A stretch of DNA of 64,000 bases from contig NC_064212.1 in NCBI RefSeq assembly GCF_023101765.2, forward strand, positions 12,958,001 through 13,022,000. The letters run 5' to 3'. The notes below the pieces were generated by a model. It saw nothing but the letters and a program-made list of their open reading frames with translations, did not search any database and was not told the origin of the DNA. A program made the position numbers and the translations under genes. The stretch comes from Spodoptera frugiperda (lineage: Eukaryota > Arthropoda > Insecta > Lepidoptera > Noctuidae). Shown here piece after piece: positions 39,490 through 51,129 of this stretch (its first letter is position 1; each line of letters begins with the position of its first letter).

Positions 39490-41383
39490 TGGTTTGACGC
39501 AGACGCTTACTTCAAGTTTCTGATGTGACTATTGGGGCACGTAAGTAATTGTTATTTAATTTGAAATAAGCTGGATAATCATACAGACAATTGAATGTAT
39601 TATATAAAACACACAATAAACCAATAATATTTACATGTAATACAGTACATAGGTAACAAGACACAGCGCACACGAAGTGAAGTAACTCACGATTATTTAG
39701 TCGTAAACCAAAATAGGATTAGGCAAGTTCCAAACGACTCGATTCCTATAAATGTGTAGTCAACTCGTAATTCACTGAGTGTTAAGTAACTTAAATAAGT
39801 GTTTAAGTGCCCTTAAGTTTGTATTTGACATTGATGTGCTATTGTCATTGAAGTGTGGATGCGGTATATTTTCTGAATTATTTTATTGTCACATGGATTA
39901 AGTAGGTATGTGTTTTACTAGAACTTTTATGGGGTGAAAATAGTTATATATTATATAATATTTTTTATAGAATAAAAAGGTTTTTTTTATTAACATGAAC
40001 ACAATTCAAATATGACGCAAAGTAAAATGAGATAGTAGTTTTCATGTGCTAGTAACTTCAGTTCACTCATTACCAAACTTAAAAAGTGATGAGCTTATTT
40101 TAAAGAATAAACATAGTGTAGATGATCCTGAAATAAATCAAATACAACACAATAACGAAACCTTAAAATTTATTACGTCTTCAATTGGTAATTGATGGCC
40201 AATCTGCAATTTGCTCAAATACCACATCCACCAAATCCTTGCTCGGAGTAATCCTAATACTGACTGTGATTAATAGTGGAACATAAGACGAGGGTCGTTC
40301 AGAAGACAGCTATATTGCGACAACTCTTTGTCCCGGCGCCTTACAGTCTATTTTAATGGCACTCATTAATGTATGGCAGTGCAGTAAGTGGGGTACACCA
40401 AGTGCCTCCTCCGATTTAGAGATTGATTCTTATCTTCTTTGTTCTATGTATCTTGCGTCTTTATATACTGATAGAGTGACGTTCATAATGATATTTTTCA
40501 ATTTCTCGCATGAACTTAGTTTGATAGGTCCTTTCCAATTACACCGTGTATTTACGTATGTAGGTATGTAGAAATTTATTCGTCCTTGGGGTAATACGAG
40601 GATTAATATTAAGTACTATCTTGTTCGTTGCATACATGGGAAAATCTGTTAATCAAAGTTGTCTTTACAATAAACGTCTAGTTTCTAGTTTTAGTGTTTC
40701 AGTCAAGTCACATTCAAAAGTAAAGTTCAAGGCAGCGTGAACACTTGAACAGCTTTGGAAAAATATAATGTATACAGTATACTTGCGCAAGTCTGCTGTA
40801 TCGTGTGTGGCTGCCATAATAGAATAAAACACCATTTGCCAAAGGCTTACAAGTAATGCTACTCTGTAACATATTGCCAAAAAAAAAAACAAATGTTGAA
40901 ATTGGAGATTGAGCCGAAATTCCTAAAAACTTAAAATATTTTTCTGCCAGATTTCTTAAATTCAAGCTACCTAATTGAAACACTCAATCTCAATAAATCA
41001 CTCCACGCGTCCTGATATCTGCTACTTACAGCCGTCATGGCTGTCTCTCCTTAATTTCACACCGACCGGTCTCCGAATGAAAATGTTCTAACAAGAATAT
41101 TAGACAGAAAAATTAAAATTCCCCTGTAGCGAACTGAAGACGCGATTTTTATTAAAGCAAAAAACGCCGAAAAGCGCGCCGTGGAAGGCTATATCGCCCT
41201 GCGGGAGGCTTTTATAAGGCGAGCGATAAATCAAGGACGGGGAAATATTTAAAAGCTTGCCGCACCAAGATTCTCTGGTCACTTCCACTTGTGACCTCAC
41301 GGTTTGACTCGGATGCATTTTCATGTCATCAAGTTGCTTCAAGTATTTTTAGTATTAAAATCATACGGACAGCTCCGTATGAC
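39490..41383. other. Long unique stretch
   Basis: About 1.9 kb with no repeat family. ORFs near 40356-40571 (+) and 40665-40983 (-) are not recognised. Positions 41135-41290 are GC-richer (AAAACGCCGAAAAGCGCGCC, CCCTGCGGGAGGCTTTTATA) and might be conserved non-coding sequence. Confidence 0.35.
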
Positions 41384-41515
41384 TTCGGACTGCCTAGCAG
41401 ATTACCAAACAGGAGTACCTGCTTTTTGAGCTGGTTTTTAGTCAGTAAGAGTCTGACACTCGCCTCGCCCAAAGCAAGGTGCTAAGAAGTCATTGAATGA
41501 TTTTCACAAAAAAGT
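41384..41515 (+). mobile_element. LINE-A tail copy, rearranged 5' part
   Basis: TCGGACTGCCTAGCAGATTA, then CAAACAGGAGTACCTGCTTT (locally scrambled), GCTGGTTTTTAGTCAGTAAG and AGAAGTCATTGAATGATTTT with an A6 end. Confidence 0.8.
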
Positions 41516-42067
41516 ATTGAAAAAACATTTGTTCTAAAACTTTTACTACGCTTATCAACGTGATGGTGGGCTATGATCAGCACCAGATCAGCGTCTTGTG
41601 GCCGAGGCTATGGTAATACTCGTATTGTAAGTAAACCAACGACAAATAAACCATTTAGACGACTAATTGACCCTAGTGTCTATTATTTACTTCTTATTAT
41701 TTTTATTTACCACCAGCCCAAAGTGGAACCCACCAAATCTAGTGGGCGGCACGGTGTGGCAGGAACATGGCTCGTTTCCTGCTCCATGAAATACATCTTC
41801 ACGGTATTCATACATCCAACTAACGGTGTATAGCCCAAATATGTTGCGGAAAAAATGGATGGCACAACCATCCGAGATTTAGCGTGTTTGGGATTAGGTG
41901 GGCCGGAATTTAGAAACACTTTTCTAAGAATAAGAGTCACGCCTTTGCTATATAGCTATAATAATGATGAGGAAAACAGTAGGAGTGTGAGGATTCGGAT
42001 ACACTGCGGGTGTTTTGTGGATTTGTTAAGTTTTCATTTCTATTTTGTTATTGCTGTAGGTTAGAAA
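41516..42067. other. Unique sequence, open in both directions
   Basis: Positions 41700-41940 are open for about 77-86 codons on both strands and have balanced composition. Neither translation is recognised. GATCAGCGTCTTGTGGCCGA near 41588 resembles the family I LINE tail, so the block may be an old LINE remnant. Confidence 0.25.
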
Positions 42068-42214
42068 TGTCATGGTGGGCCGGAGGGTTAAACTTTTCAT
42101 GCATGAGTGATGCGGATGAAGCTTACCAACGGCAAGTACCAATGTGTCTTTTTCTGAGTTATTTGTATTTTCTAAGATTATTTAGACTCTATTGACCAAC
42201 GGTGTAGGAAATCT
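42068..42214 (+). mobile_element. SINE-3 head half
   Basis: TGTCATGGTGGGCCGGAGGG, TTTTCATGCATGAGTGATGC, CTTACCAACGGCAAGTACCA, ATGTGTCTTTTTCTGAGTTA and GTGTAGGAAATC: about the first 150 bases of SINE-3 with a degraded B box. Confidence 0.8.
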
Positions 42215-42865
42215 ATACTCTATACAATACATATGTGTGTATAAATAAAATTGATTTGTAATTGAAATAACCGCATTTCCTACATGCACACGAATAAGAA
42301 GACAATACGATGCAATACAGAGACCAAATTATATTATTTTACGATTTCGTCTGTCTCTCTTTGTTTGTTCTGGCTAATCTTTGAAATGACTGGTCTGATT
42401 TTTACGGGAATTTTATTGGCAGGTAGCTGCCAGAACTAACTTAGGCGACTTGAATTAGTGACAAATAATTATTAGCATTAGCTAGTATTATACATAGTCG
42501 GATAGAAATAGTTTTGTATATGTAAGTATAAAATAATCAAATTAATCAACATAAAACCCCTACAATATAGTATCCATCTATCCAATATAAATTAATCCGT
42601 TGAACGTTAATTGTGGAAGTGGTACCCGAAACAACTTGCAACTCGGATGTTGTTGACAACTTGTACAAACTTGTATAAACTTGTATAAAGTTGTACTCGC
42701 GATTGCGATACCAACTCGGTTACAAAATGCGATCTCTGTTCATCGTGAGATAGTTTCCGTGGGACGAATTTTCCACTCCACTAAATGTTACATCATTTTC
42801 AACTGTTTATCTGATGCAGATCTATATTATTATAAATTAGACAAGTACTTCTAGCTACCTATGCT
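42215..42865. other. Mostly unique; a degenerate family J patch
   Basis: TCGTCTGTCTCTCTTTGTTT through GAATTTTATTGGCAGGTAGC (42348-42427) looks like a worn family J repeat. An ACTTGTA-rich patch (AACTTGTACAAACTTGTATA) lies at about 42658-42695. No gene. Confidence 0.4.
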
Positions 42866-43062
42866 TTTTTTAAAGAACTTTGCCCCATACTTTGGTGTTT
42901 CTCCTGTGTCATGGGTGCGTTTACAAACATACATAAACACGCCCGCGACACCCAGACCTGAAATAACAATTTGTGGATCATACAAAGAGTTGCTCCATCC
43001 GGGATTCAAACTCACCACACGTTACACGGCAGTCAGTTACCCAGCCACCGCGCCAACCATGC
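42866..43062 (-). mobile_element. SINE-2, near full-length copy
   Basis: CTTTGCCCCATACTTTGGTG, TTTCTCCTGTGTCATGGGTG, GACCTGAAATAACAATTTGT, GGATCATACAAAGAGTTGCT, the B-box complement GGGATTCAAACTCACCACAC and GGCAGTCAGTTACCCAGCCA then CCGCGCCAACC. The 113-codon ORF across it is an artefact. Confidence 0.9.
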
Positions 43063-43236
43063 AGATAGACAGATCTTTTATAATGTACCTATTTAGGTAC
43101 TTGACCTTTAATCTGATTAAAGGTCTCTGTTATCATCTCAGGTTAAAATTCAGATTTTTTTATCTGAATGTTTCCACTAGAAAGGTTACTGGTGATTGTT
43201 GACTTTTGGACATATTTTGTTCAAAGTTTGTCACAA

Positions 43237-43625
43237 TATACAACGTGTAACAAAAAGGGGTACACATATCAATTGTACGGTTTCTAGATAACATAACAAA
43301 CGATGCGGGAAGGGTTTTTAAACTCATGTTTTCATGGTACCAAGTTATGAATTTTTTAAATCGCGCCGACTCGCTAATCAAAATTATGTAGACAGGTACA
43401 AGGCGATCAGATTGACAGAAGAAATGTTTCGTAATATTAGCGAGTGATCCCTGTAGTGTTGTGACACGTTTGTATGATTTGAAATCAAGAACTATGCGAT
43501 ATCAAGTATTTGGTACAAAATTTTTTTAAACGTATTTTAAGCTGAAACTTTGTGTAGAGATTCTATTCAACCTGTATTTATCAGGGCTTCTTGATGTATA
43601 TGGGTATTTTGTTACACGTTGTATA
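43237..43625. mobile_element. MITE with perfect 19-bp terminal inverted repeats
   Basis: TATACAACGTGTAACAAAA (43237-43255) is the exact reverse complement of TTTTGTTACACGTTGTATA (43607-43625). The element is ~385 bp and has no transposase. If the outer TA pairs are the target duplication, the ends TACAACGTGTAACAAAA fit a Tc1/mariner-type non-autonomous element. No second copy is present in this window. The 73-codon ORF inside is not recognised. Confidence 0.8.
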
Positions 43626-44767
43626 GCACGTAGCGTTTGGAAGCGTTCTATTTACACCCTGTATTATCTTCGTAAGGATCATGTTTATGTTTTTTGTATA
43701 TCAGTGTTAAATTACCCCCAACCTCACATTAAGTCCCCTAACATCCTTACCACAACAAAACTTCCCTTCGCACATTTTCATCATATTTGCACTCGAGCGT
43801 TTCCATTTTCGTGTAACACCAATTTTCCCCGAAAAACAATAAAAAGACGAAAACTATAGAGATGCGCATAATATTTCCTCGCGTCTCGACGATTTTTGTA
43901 TAAAAATCTCCAAGACGAAAATAAGATTCTGAACGTATCTTCACAGATTTGCTGTTCATGAATACCAATCGTGAGATGTACATACCATGATAACGTTGGG
44001 TTAGAAAAACAAAAGACATTCATGTCAAATCGAAATATTCCGAGAGGTTTCACTGAAAGATAGGGCTGTCTTACTATGTTTTGATAAAGTAATAAATATA
44101 ATGGGTCTATTGACTGTGGGAGGTAGAACGGTAAGTAGTTGTGTGTATCATACATACCAAATAATTGTTTAGTTATTAATTTTATAATTGATAGCTATAA
44201 AATTAGGTAGAACACAAGATTTACTTTGTACAAAGTGAAACACCTCTTTAGTAAAGTATTTATTACACTTTTAAGATGTAAAAGAGCGGCGCCTCCTGGT
44301 ACAGGGATACATATGCTTAAAAGGAGAGGCCATCAACTATATAACTATGTATAATAGTGTAATAACGAAATAAAACCTTTTTGATTTTGATTTTTGATAA
44401 GAGGAAACAATGAAAATGTATAAAGATATAATGTATGGTTATTAATAGTAATAAAATAATAACTTGAAACTATAACTATATAAAACAGATATTTACACTG
44501 TAAACAAATAAATGACATGTAAATAATTAAAGTCACAAACAATGTGGCTTCGTAAATTATAAACTAATGTAAATTATACTAATCCTAAACTAATTTAATA
44601 AAATTATTTGTCATTGCCATACATACATACTTTGACGTTTTTATTCATTTAAATTGACATCATGTATGTAGGCCGCAATCTGTGTCTATGTCTATAAACA
44701 TAAAAAATACTATTTTAATTAAAAATAGATGGAAAGAAAATTCATTTTTTTTACATCTAATTATAAT
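43626..44767. other. Unique sequence
   Basis: Minus-strand ORFs of 90 and 124 codons overlap in different frames at 43747-44155. Neither has a recognisable domain and both look like AT-rich chance frames. A CATACATACATAC run lies near 44618. Confidence 0.35.
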
Positions 44768-44858
44768 TTTTATGGTATAAGCCGGTAAACGAGCAGACGG
44801 ATCACCTGATGGTTAGCAATCGCCGCCGCTCATGGACACCTGAAACACCAGAGACGCA
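44768..44858 (-). mobile_element. Family E tail fragment
   Basis: TTTTATGGTATAAGCCGGTA, AACGAGCAGACGGATCACCT, GATGGTTAGCAATCGCCGCC and GACACCTGAAACACCAGAGA: the terminal ~90 bases of family E, well preserved. Confidence 0.9.
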
Positions 44859-46085
44859 TCATAGACTCAGATGATTCAATGACACAAACACTTCATCCAA
44901 AAAACTTTAGACACTATAAAAACAAGCATAGTCATGTTCACTTTGTCTCGGTTCTGCTATTCAAAACACGAGTACGTCTAAAAACAAAAGGGAAACGGAT
45001 ATTTGGCAATCAAAAAATACATGAACATCTCTAAAACATCTCTTAAACGAATTATATCGAACGACAATCCTGCGAACACGACTCTTTTACACACGTAACT
45101 GCGTTTGCTACATCAAAGTTTACAACGCACATAAACAACCAAAATTCTATCATATCACAAAACTTTAAAGTCTTAAATCCTTTACTACACCCCCAAAATT
45201 CACATCCCAAACCATCAAACAAAATAAAACTCTATATCAAAACAGATAAAACTTCAAATAGGTTGCGAATAACAATGTTGCACTACCGCCGATTCGATCA
45301 ATTCATTCAGCGATTCCATTCGAATTACTCCTTTGATTCGATTTTGGTACACTCGCGGGCTTAACGGGAACGTTTTTGGTTTTTAATTAATAATAGACAC
45401 AGAGCCGGTGAGCACTTTTGTTAGTGACAGTACAAAGTACAGACACAACCAGTGTTGTTTGCAAAAAGTTGTGGAGCTTAGGGCTGTCGATTTGAATAAA
45501 ATATACTCGTGTGCCATTCGGCCGGCGGTATTGTTTGGTTAGAAACAGCAAACAGGTATCTACAAATTGTAGACTTTTTTGTTGTAGACGCCAAAAGAAC
45601 ATTAACATATTACCTACAGGTAATTTAGTCAAAAATTACTCGCCAATCATTGTTATGTTTTTTATCTAAAAAGCACAAAATCGTCATAAAAATCAATATA
45701 CGTATTTAAGATGCCTTATGCAATATTTTTATGATTTTTTTTTATATGTAGTGGTAACCCTTGCAGGAGATACGTTGCTTTTAAACGTCATAAAAGCAGT
45801 TAATTTGATTTCGTTCTGCTGTCCACAGTTTCACGTTGATTGATGGACACCATTCATTAATTCCCTGTATGAAATCGAGACGTGGTTAATTGATTTTTTG
45901 CACAGTCATACACATAATAAGAATTACATTTGCAATTAATGCTTACTAAGATTAATTTGTACTTTTTGCCGACGATGTATAAAGTATTACTTGAAGTTTT
46001 AAATCTGTTTAAAAATTACAGTTAATTTTAAAAAAAAACATTTCTGCAACGTCAGAGGAACTGAGGAGCTGAGCTGTCAGAGGAG
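44859..46085. other. Unique sequence
   Basis: About 1.2 kb with no repeat and no recognised gene. The 81-codon minus-strand ORF (45387-45632) is unsupported. Confidence 0.4.
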
Positions 46086-46311
46086 CATATTACGGCACCT
46101 AATGCCACGATACAATGTACACCCACTTTTTACCATTTGTGTTATAAGTCACATGACTGTAATAGGGGGTGAGCCTTTACCATATACAGACTGCGCACAA
46201 TTCGAGTCACCGTGCTACTACTGAGAAATTTTCGAAAAACCGAAAAAAGACTGGTAATACTTTGCCTGACCTGGGAATCGAACCCGAGACCCCTTACCCG
46301 GCCCACTCGAC
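46086..46311 (-). mobile_element. SINE-1 copy
   Basis: CATATTACGGCACCTAATGC, TACAATGTACACCCACTTTT, GTAATAGGGGGTGAGCCTTT, CTACTACTGAGAAATTTTCG and the intact B-box complement GGGAATCGAACCCGAGACCC. The tail end and the first ~30 head bases are missing. Confidence 0.92.
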
Positions 46312-47399
46312 GATAATCGATAATCTTGTTTTACTGCTAGTATGCAAAAAGTCACTTCAAAACCACCACAAATCAATTACTATCACAAAGCTTTAAAAAT
46401 CAAAAGGAATAAATCAAATAATAAACAATAGATTCATTAAATAAATGACTCAGCTATAATACACAAGCACCCCCTGCAAATATCTTCAGTACCTCAAACG
46501 AATTGCTTAACCGATGTTCGGTCGCAATCAGGCATTGCAACTGAACTAGTAATCCAATGCCCGACCGCCCGTAACAACCGTAAGCATATTTCCAATCAAA
46601 CCGTACAGAAACCGACATACACATTCACAATTCTTAATAAAATGCGTTGGTAAATTTCAATCCCCTAAAATTTTAACCTAAGCCCCCATAAACCAACAGG
46701 GAACTTGAGACTTTATATGAAAGAGGAAAGGTTGATTTCTGATTGGGCGGTTTTCTGATTTTCGTCATAAACATGTGTGAAGGGTAATATCGAATACCGT
46801 CTAAGGGAACACAGACGTATAAATAAAGTTGCACAATAAACTTGAGCTAAATCAAGGAGCATTGTTGAAGGGGGCCTTGTTAGCCGGCCGCACGAGACTG
46901 CTGATTTTTTATTTGATATCTCAATAAGCCCCGCGTTTGAGGGTTACAAACCAGTTCGAACCGCCTCACGAATATTTTTTCTAAGGATTTTATTTTTTTT
47001 AAGGTTAACCCGTTCGATTGTCGAGTGTTTGATTTATAAATTTATTTTAGAGCTCTGTTTGGTTAGGGCACGTTATAAAGTTTATGGTGGAATAAATTTT
47101 TAAATGCTCCCCACAAAGTTTTGTGTGTGTCAGGCAAATTTATCTGTTCACAGCTTGTGAACAATTTTTTTAAACACATAAACTTCGTGCATTACCCGCG
47201 TGCCACCTTGCTTTTATGTGAAAAAGTTTTTGAAATACGCACTATGAAAATAAAATCTTAGTAAGTATTGGACTATATTTTTGGAGAAGCTATTGACTAA
47301 GTCCTACAATAACATTTTTAAAAAGGTTTTGTAAGCTACAGTTTGCAAACAAAATAGACAATAAATTCATAACAATATTATAATAGCAAAAAATTAAGT
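46312..47399. other. Unique sequence with a GC-rich patch
   Basis: Positions 46850-46975 are GC-richer (TTAGCCGGCCGCACGAGACT) without an ORF. Otherwise unremarkable. Confidence 0.4.
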
Positions 47400-47480
47400 A
47401 CTTTTTTTTTTAAGTTTCTCAGCACTCGTTAGTATTTTCTCCTATATCATGAACACGTTTGTAACATACAATTTTACATA
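47400..47480 (-). mobile_element. SINE-2 tail fragment
   Basis: GTATTTTCTCCTATATCATG, AACACGTTTGTAACATACAA: an eroded SINE-2 tail preceded by a T9 run (the A tail on the minus strand). Confidence 0.6.
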
Positions 47481-48424
47481 AATGGGAAACTCATTATGTA
47501 TAACTACAAAGATTTCGTCACGACCTTTACATTTTAGAACTTTAGTGTAGCACCACGCCCACTTTCGCCGAACATCGATAATCGAGAAGCGGAATCGAGA
47601 AGTATCGGGTACATGAGTGCAATAGACATGGAAGTCACGTGCCGCCGCAGTCCTTTGCAGTGCAACCGAGTGCGCCCAAACCGTAGAGGTGACAATGCGA
47701 TTGTTCATGATCTATGAAGGTTTCAAGGTGATGAGAAAAGTATCCGGGATATATTCTCAGGTTAGGTAGAATGTATTGGATTTTTTAATTCTTGTAAATA
47801 GCCTCTAGCAACTAATATTATTTTGCTTTGTGTATGCTAATAGTTTTGTTACTTAAATCTTACTTTTATTCCTTAATCAGTCTGATAGGGACTGAGCTAT
47901 TGCTTAACCTATATCAGTCACATTACGACTCTATGCAAGTACTGAAAAAATGTTCGTAAAGCTAAAAAAGCTCTAATAACACTTTACCCGGCATGAACAT
48001 CGAAACAAGGACCCTTTGATCATCACTTCTTCAGAGATCAGTATGCTATATGGCAAAAAACAAACTTCCAATTTATATACCGCATCCATTTCACCTCGTT
48101 CCTTACTCAAAGCGCACGGGCGCATCCCATTGCGAATAGATTCAGGACATACCGCCGGTGTAGTACCAACTGTTAGGTAAAAATAGTGTCGTGGCAAGGT
48201 GTGCTACACCACACATCTTGGGCTACGTGAGTTGCTTTCCTTATGTTGGTAAGCCTTGCTTATTCTGCCTTGTCTATTGAAGCAGGTGGTAGTACTTTGG
48301 TAGATTTTTAGAAAAGGAACTCTGTTTGAGTGTTGGTATAAACTTTTCAGTTGACTGAGTACGATTATAGATATTGCATGAAATTAGTTACTTGTAATTT
48401 TTTCTATGATATTTTCTTGAATAT
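47481..48424. other. Unique sequence with a CpG-rich block
   Basis: Positions 47530-47705 are GC-richer and contain CATCGATAATCGAG and TCACGTGCCGCCGC (a CACGTG E-box). The block is open on the minus strand for ~88 codons but no domain is recognised. It may be regulatory. Confidence 0.25.
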
Positions 48425-48650
48425 AAGGGTGCTTTTTCACCAGAGATTTGCTATGCTGGGAAGATGTAATATCGAAGCTGTGAAACTTTGTGATCGTTTC
48501 CACTGATACTAAACTATCTAGCTGTGTGAGTAAGATGAGATATGAAGATGTGCCACCGCAAAGTAGCTGTGCGAGGAAGATGCGCAGCTCGAGTTTGCGA
48601 TGTATCGATATCAGGGAAGCTATCCATATCACACATCCATAGCACGCATC
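48425..48650 (-). repeat. Putative uncharacterised interspersed repeat
   Basis: The block pairs AGGGTGCTTTTTCACCAGAG with GATCGTTTCCACTGATACTA and CGCAGCTCGAGTTTGCGATG, a pattern I loosely remember from noctuid DNA as a MITE-like repeat. No second copy is in this window, so the call rests on memory only. The overlapping 82-codon ORF is not recognised. Confidence 0.25.
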
Positions 48651-48734
48651 AATTTTGTGTTAAGCTATGTGTACCAAGTACACCTGTCGATATGTCAAGA
48701 GATATTGAATGTATATAACATATTTTTTACGTAC

Positions 48735-48776
48735 CGTAATGTGCACCTGGATAAAAGGCGTGACGTTGCATATATT
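48735..48776 (+). mobile_element. SINE-1 tail fragment
   Basis: CCGTAATGTGCACCTGGATA and AAAGGCGTGACGTTGCATAT: the last ~40 bases, with the CTGCCTACCCCTTCG segment deleted. Confidence 0.75.
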
Positions 48777-48872
48777 ACATAATTTTCTCCGTTATCATCA
48801 TCAACAACATCATGGCAGCTACAAAACGTCTATTACCGCCAAACATAGGTATCTACAATGCTCCCCCACCCC

Positions 48873-49020
48873 CAGAGCTGCGGACTACCTAGCGGGTTTA
48901 CCGGGGCTCCGGCTCAAAAAGTAGGAGTAGGAACGGGTGGTTTTTAGTCAGTAAGAGTCTGACACTCCCTCTCGCCTCGCGCAAGGCGGAAGAAGTTATT
49001 GAATGATTTCCCCCCCTAAG
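48873..49020 (+). mobile_element. LINE-A tail copy
   Basis: AGAGCTGCGGACTACCTAGC, GGGTTTACCGGGGCTCCGGC, GGTGGTTTTTAGTCAGTAAG and TTATTGAATGATTTCCCCCC. High similarity to 58005-58130, so relatively young. Confidence 0.92.
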
Positions 49021-49139
49021 TAAAGGTTGCTCCTCTATGATTTATAGATGATCTTCATAAGGTGGTTTACCCATATTGTCCATGTTCATTATCCATCACC
49101 CATCTGTCTTAAAGACTTGTATGTTACTTGAGTTTAATG

Positions 49140-49268
49140 AGAAGCAACGTCACGCCTTTTATCCCCGAAGGGGTAGGCAGAGGTGCTCATTACGACACGT
49201 AATGCCGCTATACAATGTACACCCACTTTTCACCATTTATATTATAAGTCCCATGTAATAGGGAGTGA
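49140..49268 (-). mobile_element. SINE-1, 5'-truncated, with 12-bp target duplication
   Basis: TTGAGTTTAATG at 49128-49139 recurs at 49269-49280. Between them is only the tail half of SINE-1 (minus strand), from CACTCCCTATTACATGGGAC to ATAAAAGGCGTGACGTTGCT. Truncation is therefore original to the insertion, not later decay. Confidence 0.92.
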
Positions 49269-49517
49269 TTGAGTTTAATGTAGTGACTATTAATTCGATT
49301 CTTTGAACTAAGTATGTATTAATCTTTTATTGTTTACATTTCAGAAAAGAAAGTACTTACGAATTGCATGTGAATTTATTTTATTCAAAGTTAAATTTAT
49401 GTTTTCGCAAATATTTCTAAATCACGAACTCATGCAATGACCTCTCAATGTCAGGACACAAACACTAGTAATTTATGTGTAAGGTTACAAATAGTATAAT
49501 ATCTTATAGACTTTTAA

Positions 49518-49550
49518 GTGTGGGAGAACCATGCTTCGGCTAGAATGGCA
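49518..49550 (+). mobile_element. Family E head fragment
   Basis: GTGTGGGAGAACCATGCTTC and GGCTAGAATGG match the first ~33 bases of family E, then similarity ends. Confidence 0.6.
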
Positions 49551-49572
49551 GCGAAAAGGCAGTCACGTGTAG

Positions 49573-49785
49573 TGACTGCCTCGTTGGTCGAGTGGTCGCA
49601 AGTGCAATTGCTGGACAAAGGGCCTCGGGTTCGATACACCCACGTTTCACCATTTGTTTTATGGGACTTATAAAACAAATGGTGAAAGGTAGGTGTACAT
49701 TGTACAGTGGTATTAAGTGCTGTAATGAGAAAGTGCACCTCTGCTTACCCCATCAGGGATGAGGCGTGACGTTACGTCACCTACT
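49573..49785 (+). mobile_element. SINE-1 with internal inverted duplication
   Basis: The head is intact (GACTGCCTCGTTGGTCGAGT, B-box GGGTTCGATA). Then 49636-49662 is a reverse complement of its own tail segment at 49670-49696 (25 of 27 match, 7-base spacer), replacing the normal middle of the element. The tail TAAGTGCTGTAATGAGAAAG, CACCTCTGCTTACCCCATCA and GAGGCGTGACGTTACG then follows. A 9-bp perfect hairpin (49558-49566 with 49572-49580) also overlaps its start. Confidence 0.88.
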
Positions 49786-51129
49786 TCAAAATCTCACAAA
49801 AATAGCTCACACGACATAAAAAACCCTAAACTAGACCACACACACGCAATGCCAATCGCTCATTCAAATTAAAACGTCCGCATAGACGAATACGAATAAC
49901 CATCCATAATTCCAATTTCGAACGCTGATAAAAACAAAATGGCGGTGCGCAACCGGCATTTATTAACCCTACGCAGCCCGTGTCCACGGTGATAAATACC
50001 GGGTGCTTCCCTTAACTTTTCCCGTGACTCATTATAGCATTTAAATAATTCGTGCCCGAGTTGCTTTTGATTTATGATACCGCTCATGACACGGGTTTAA
50101 TCTGTGCGTTCAACTTCTATGACAGTTGTGTGTGTGAGTTTATCTTGATCGCAAATGCGCTTGAAGGGTTGGTTTTTGTCATACGATATACTAATATTGT
50201 TATGTACTTACACTGTTGCTGGTAGCAAAGTTTTTGGTTCGTGTTGTGAGCTGTTGGGTGTGGCTTTGACCAGTATGGAGTAGGAATAAGTTGGGTTTTG
50301 GGACTGGAGTTATCTTTTTTCGTCTTTTTGTATGAATATAAGTTTTTAAACTGACATGGTCACTAGTTTTTGAAGTGTAACTTTCTATGATTTGCAAAAT
50401 GTAGGAAACTATACATAATATGTTCTTGTAAGATAAGACTGATAAAGTATTCTATAACCCAAGCCAGTTCATAACCAGTCTGTGTATCAAATTTAATCAA
50501 AATGCGTTCTGACGTTTGAAACAAATGGGATAAAATAATGTATATTTTTTTGTTTTTCGAATTAGTTGTTAATTCCAAAATTATCATTATATTTAATCGT
50601 CTTTTTCCTTAAACTTATCATCTCTTTTTGGTTATAAGACTATTTTTGGTTATAAGACTAAATACAAGAATAAAAGTTAACAAAATAAAAACAAAAAGAT
50701 GCCAAACATTTTCCATTAATTGGACGCAACATTTTAATTCCCTCATTGAAAAACAATTCTCAGAAAAATGTACAAAAAAGCTAAAAAGCATAAATTGCAA
50801 CAATTTTCTCTAACGCAATATATCATTTTACCAATTATTCTAAGGGTATCTGTATAATTAAAGGCACAATTATCAGGAATTATTGTAGAGAATGTAGCAA
50901 AAAATAAAATAACCGTCAACCGCGGCCGGCCGGTCCCAGAGGCCCGAAGGACAATTATTGGTATAATTACCCTAATTCGTGTGCCATAAATAGAACGTTA
51001 CTGAAGGTTGGTCGAGGAACGAAGTTTATGGTTAAGGGGCAGTGTGGAGCAAGCTTCGTATTAGTATAGGCTATTAGATGTATTGGTAATTGAAATTATA
51101 GTTTTATTGCTTAAAATGCGTACATATTA
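49786..51129. other. Unique sequence; candidate non-coding element; family J scrap
   Basis: Positions 49860-50110 are GC-richer and repeat-free, with AATGGCGGTGCGCAACCGGC and several TTTAT/ATAAA homeodomain-like cores; possibly conserved non-coding DNA. Positions 50440-50510 (CAGTCTGTGTATCAAATTTA) are a worn family J repeat. Positions 50915-50955 are GC-rich (ACCGCGGCCGGCCGGTCCCA). No gene. Confidence 0.35.

Noticed and set aside
42861..43202. 113-codon ORF
   Set aside because: It is read through a minus-strand SINE-2 copy and flanking DNA.
43747..44155. Minus-strand ORFs of 90 and 124 codons
   Set aside because: They overlap in different frames, have no domain or splice/promoter context, and have composition typical of AT-rich chance frames.
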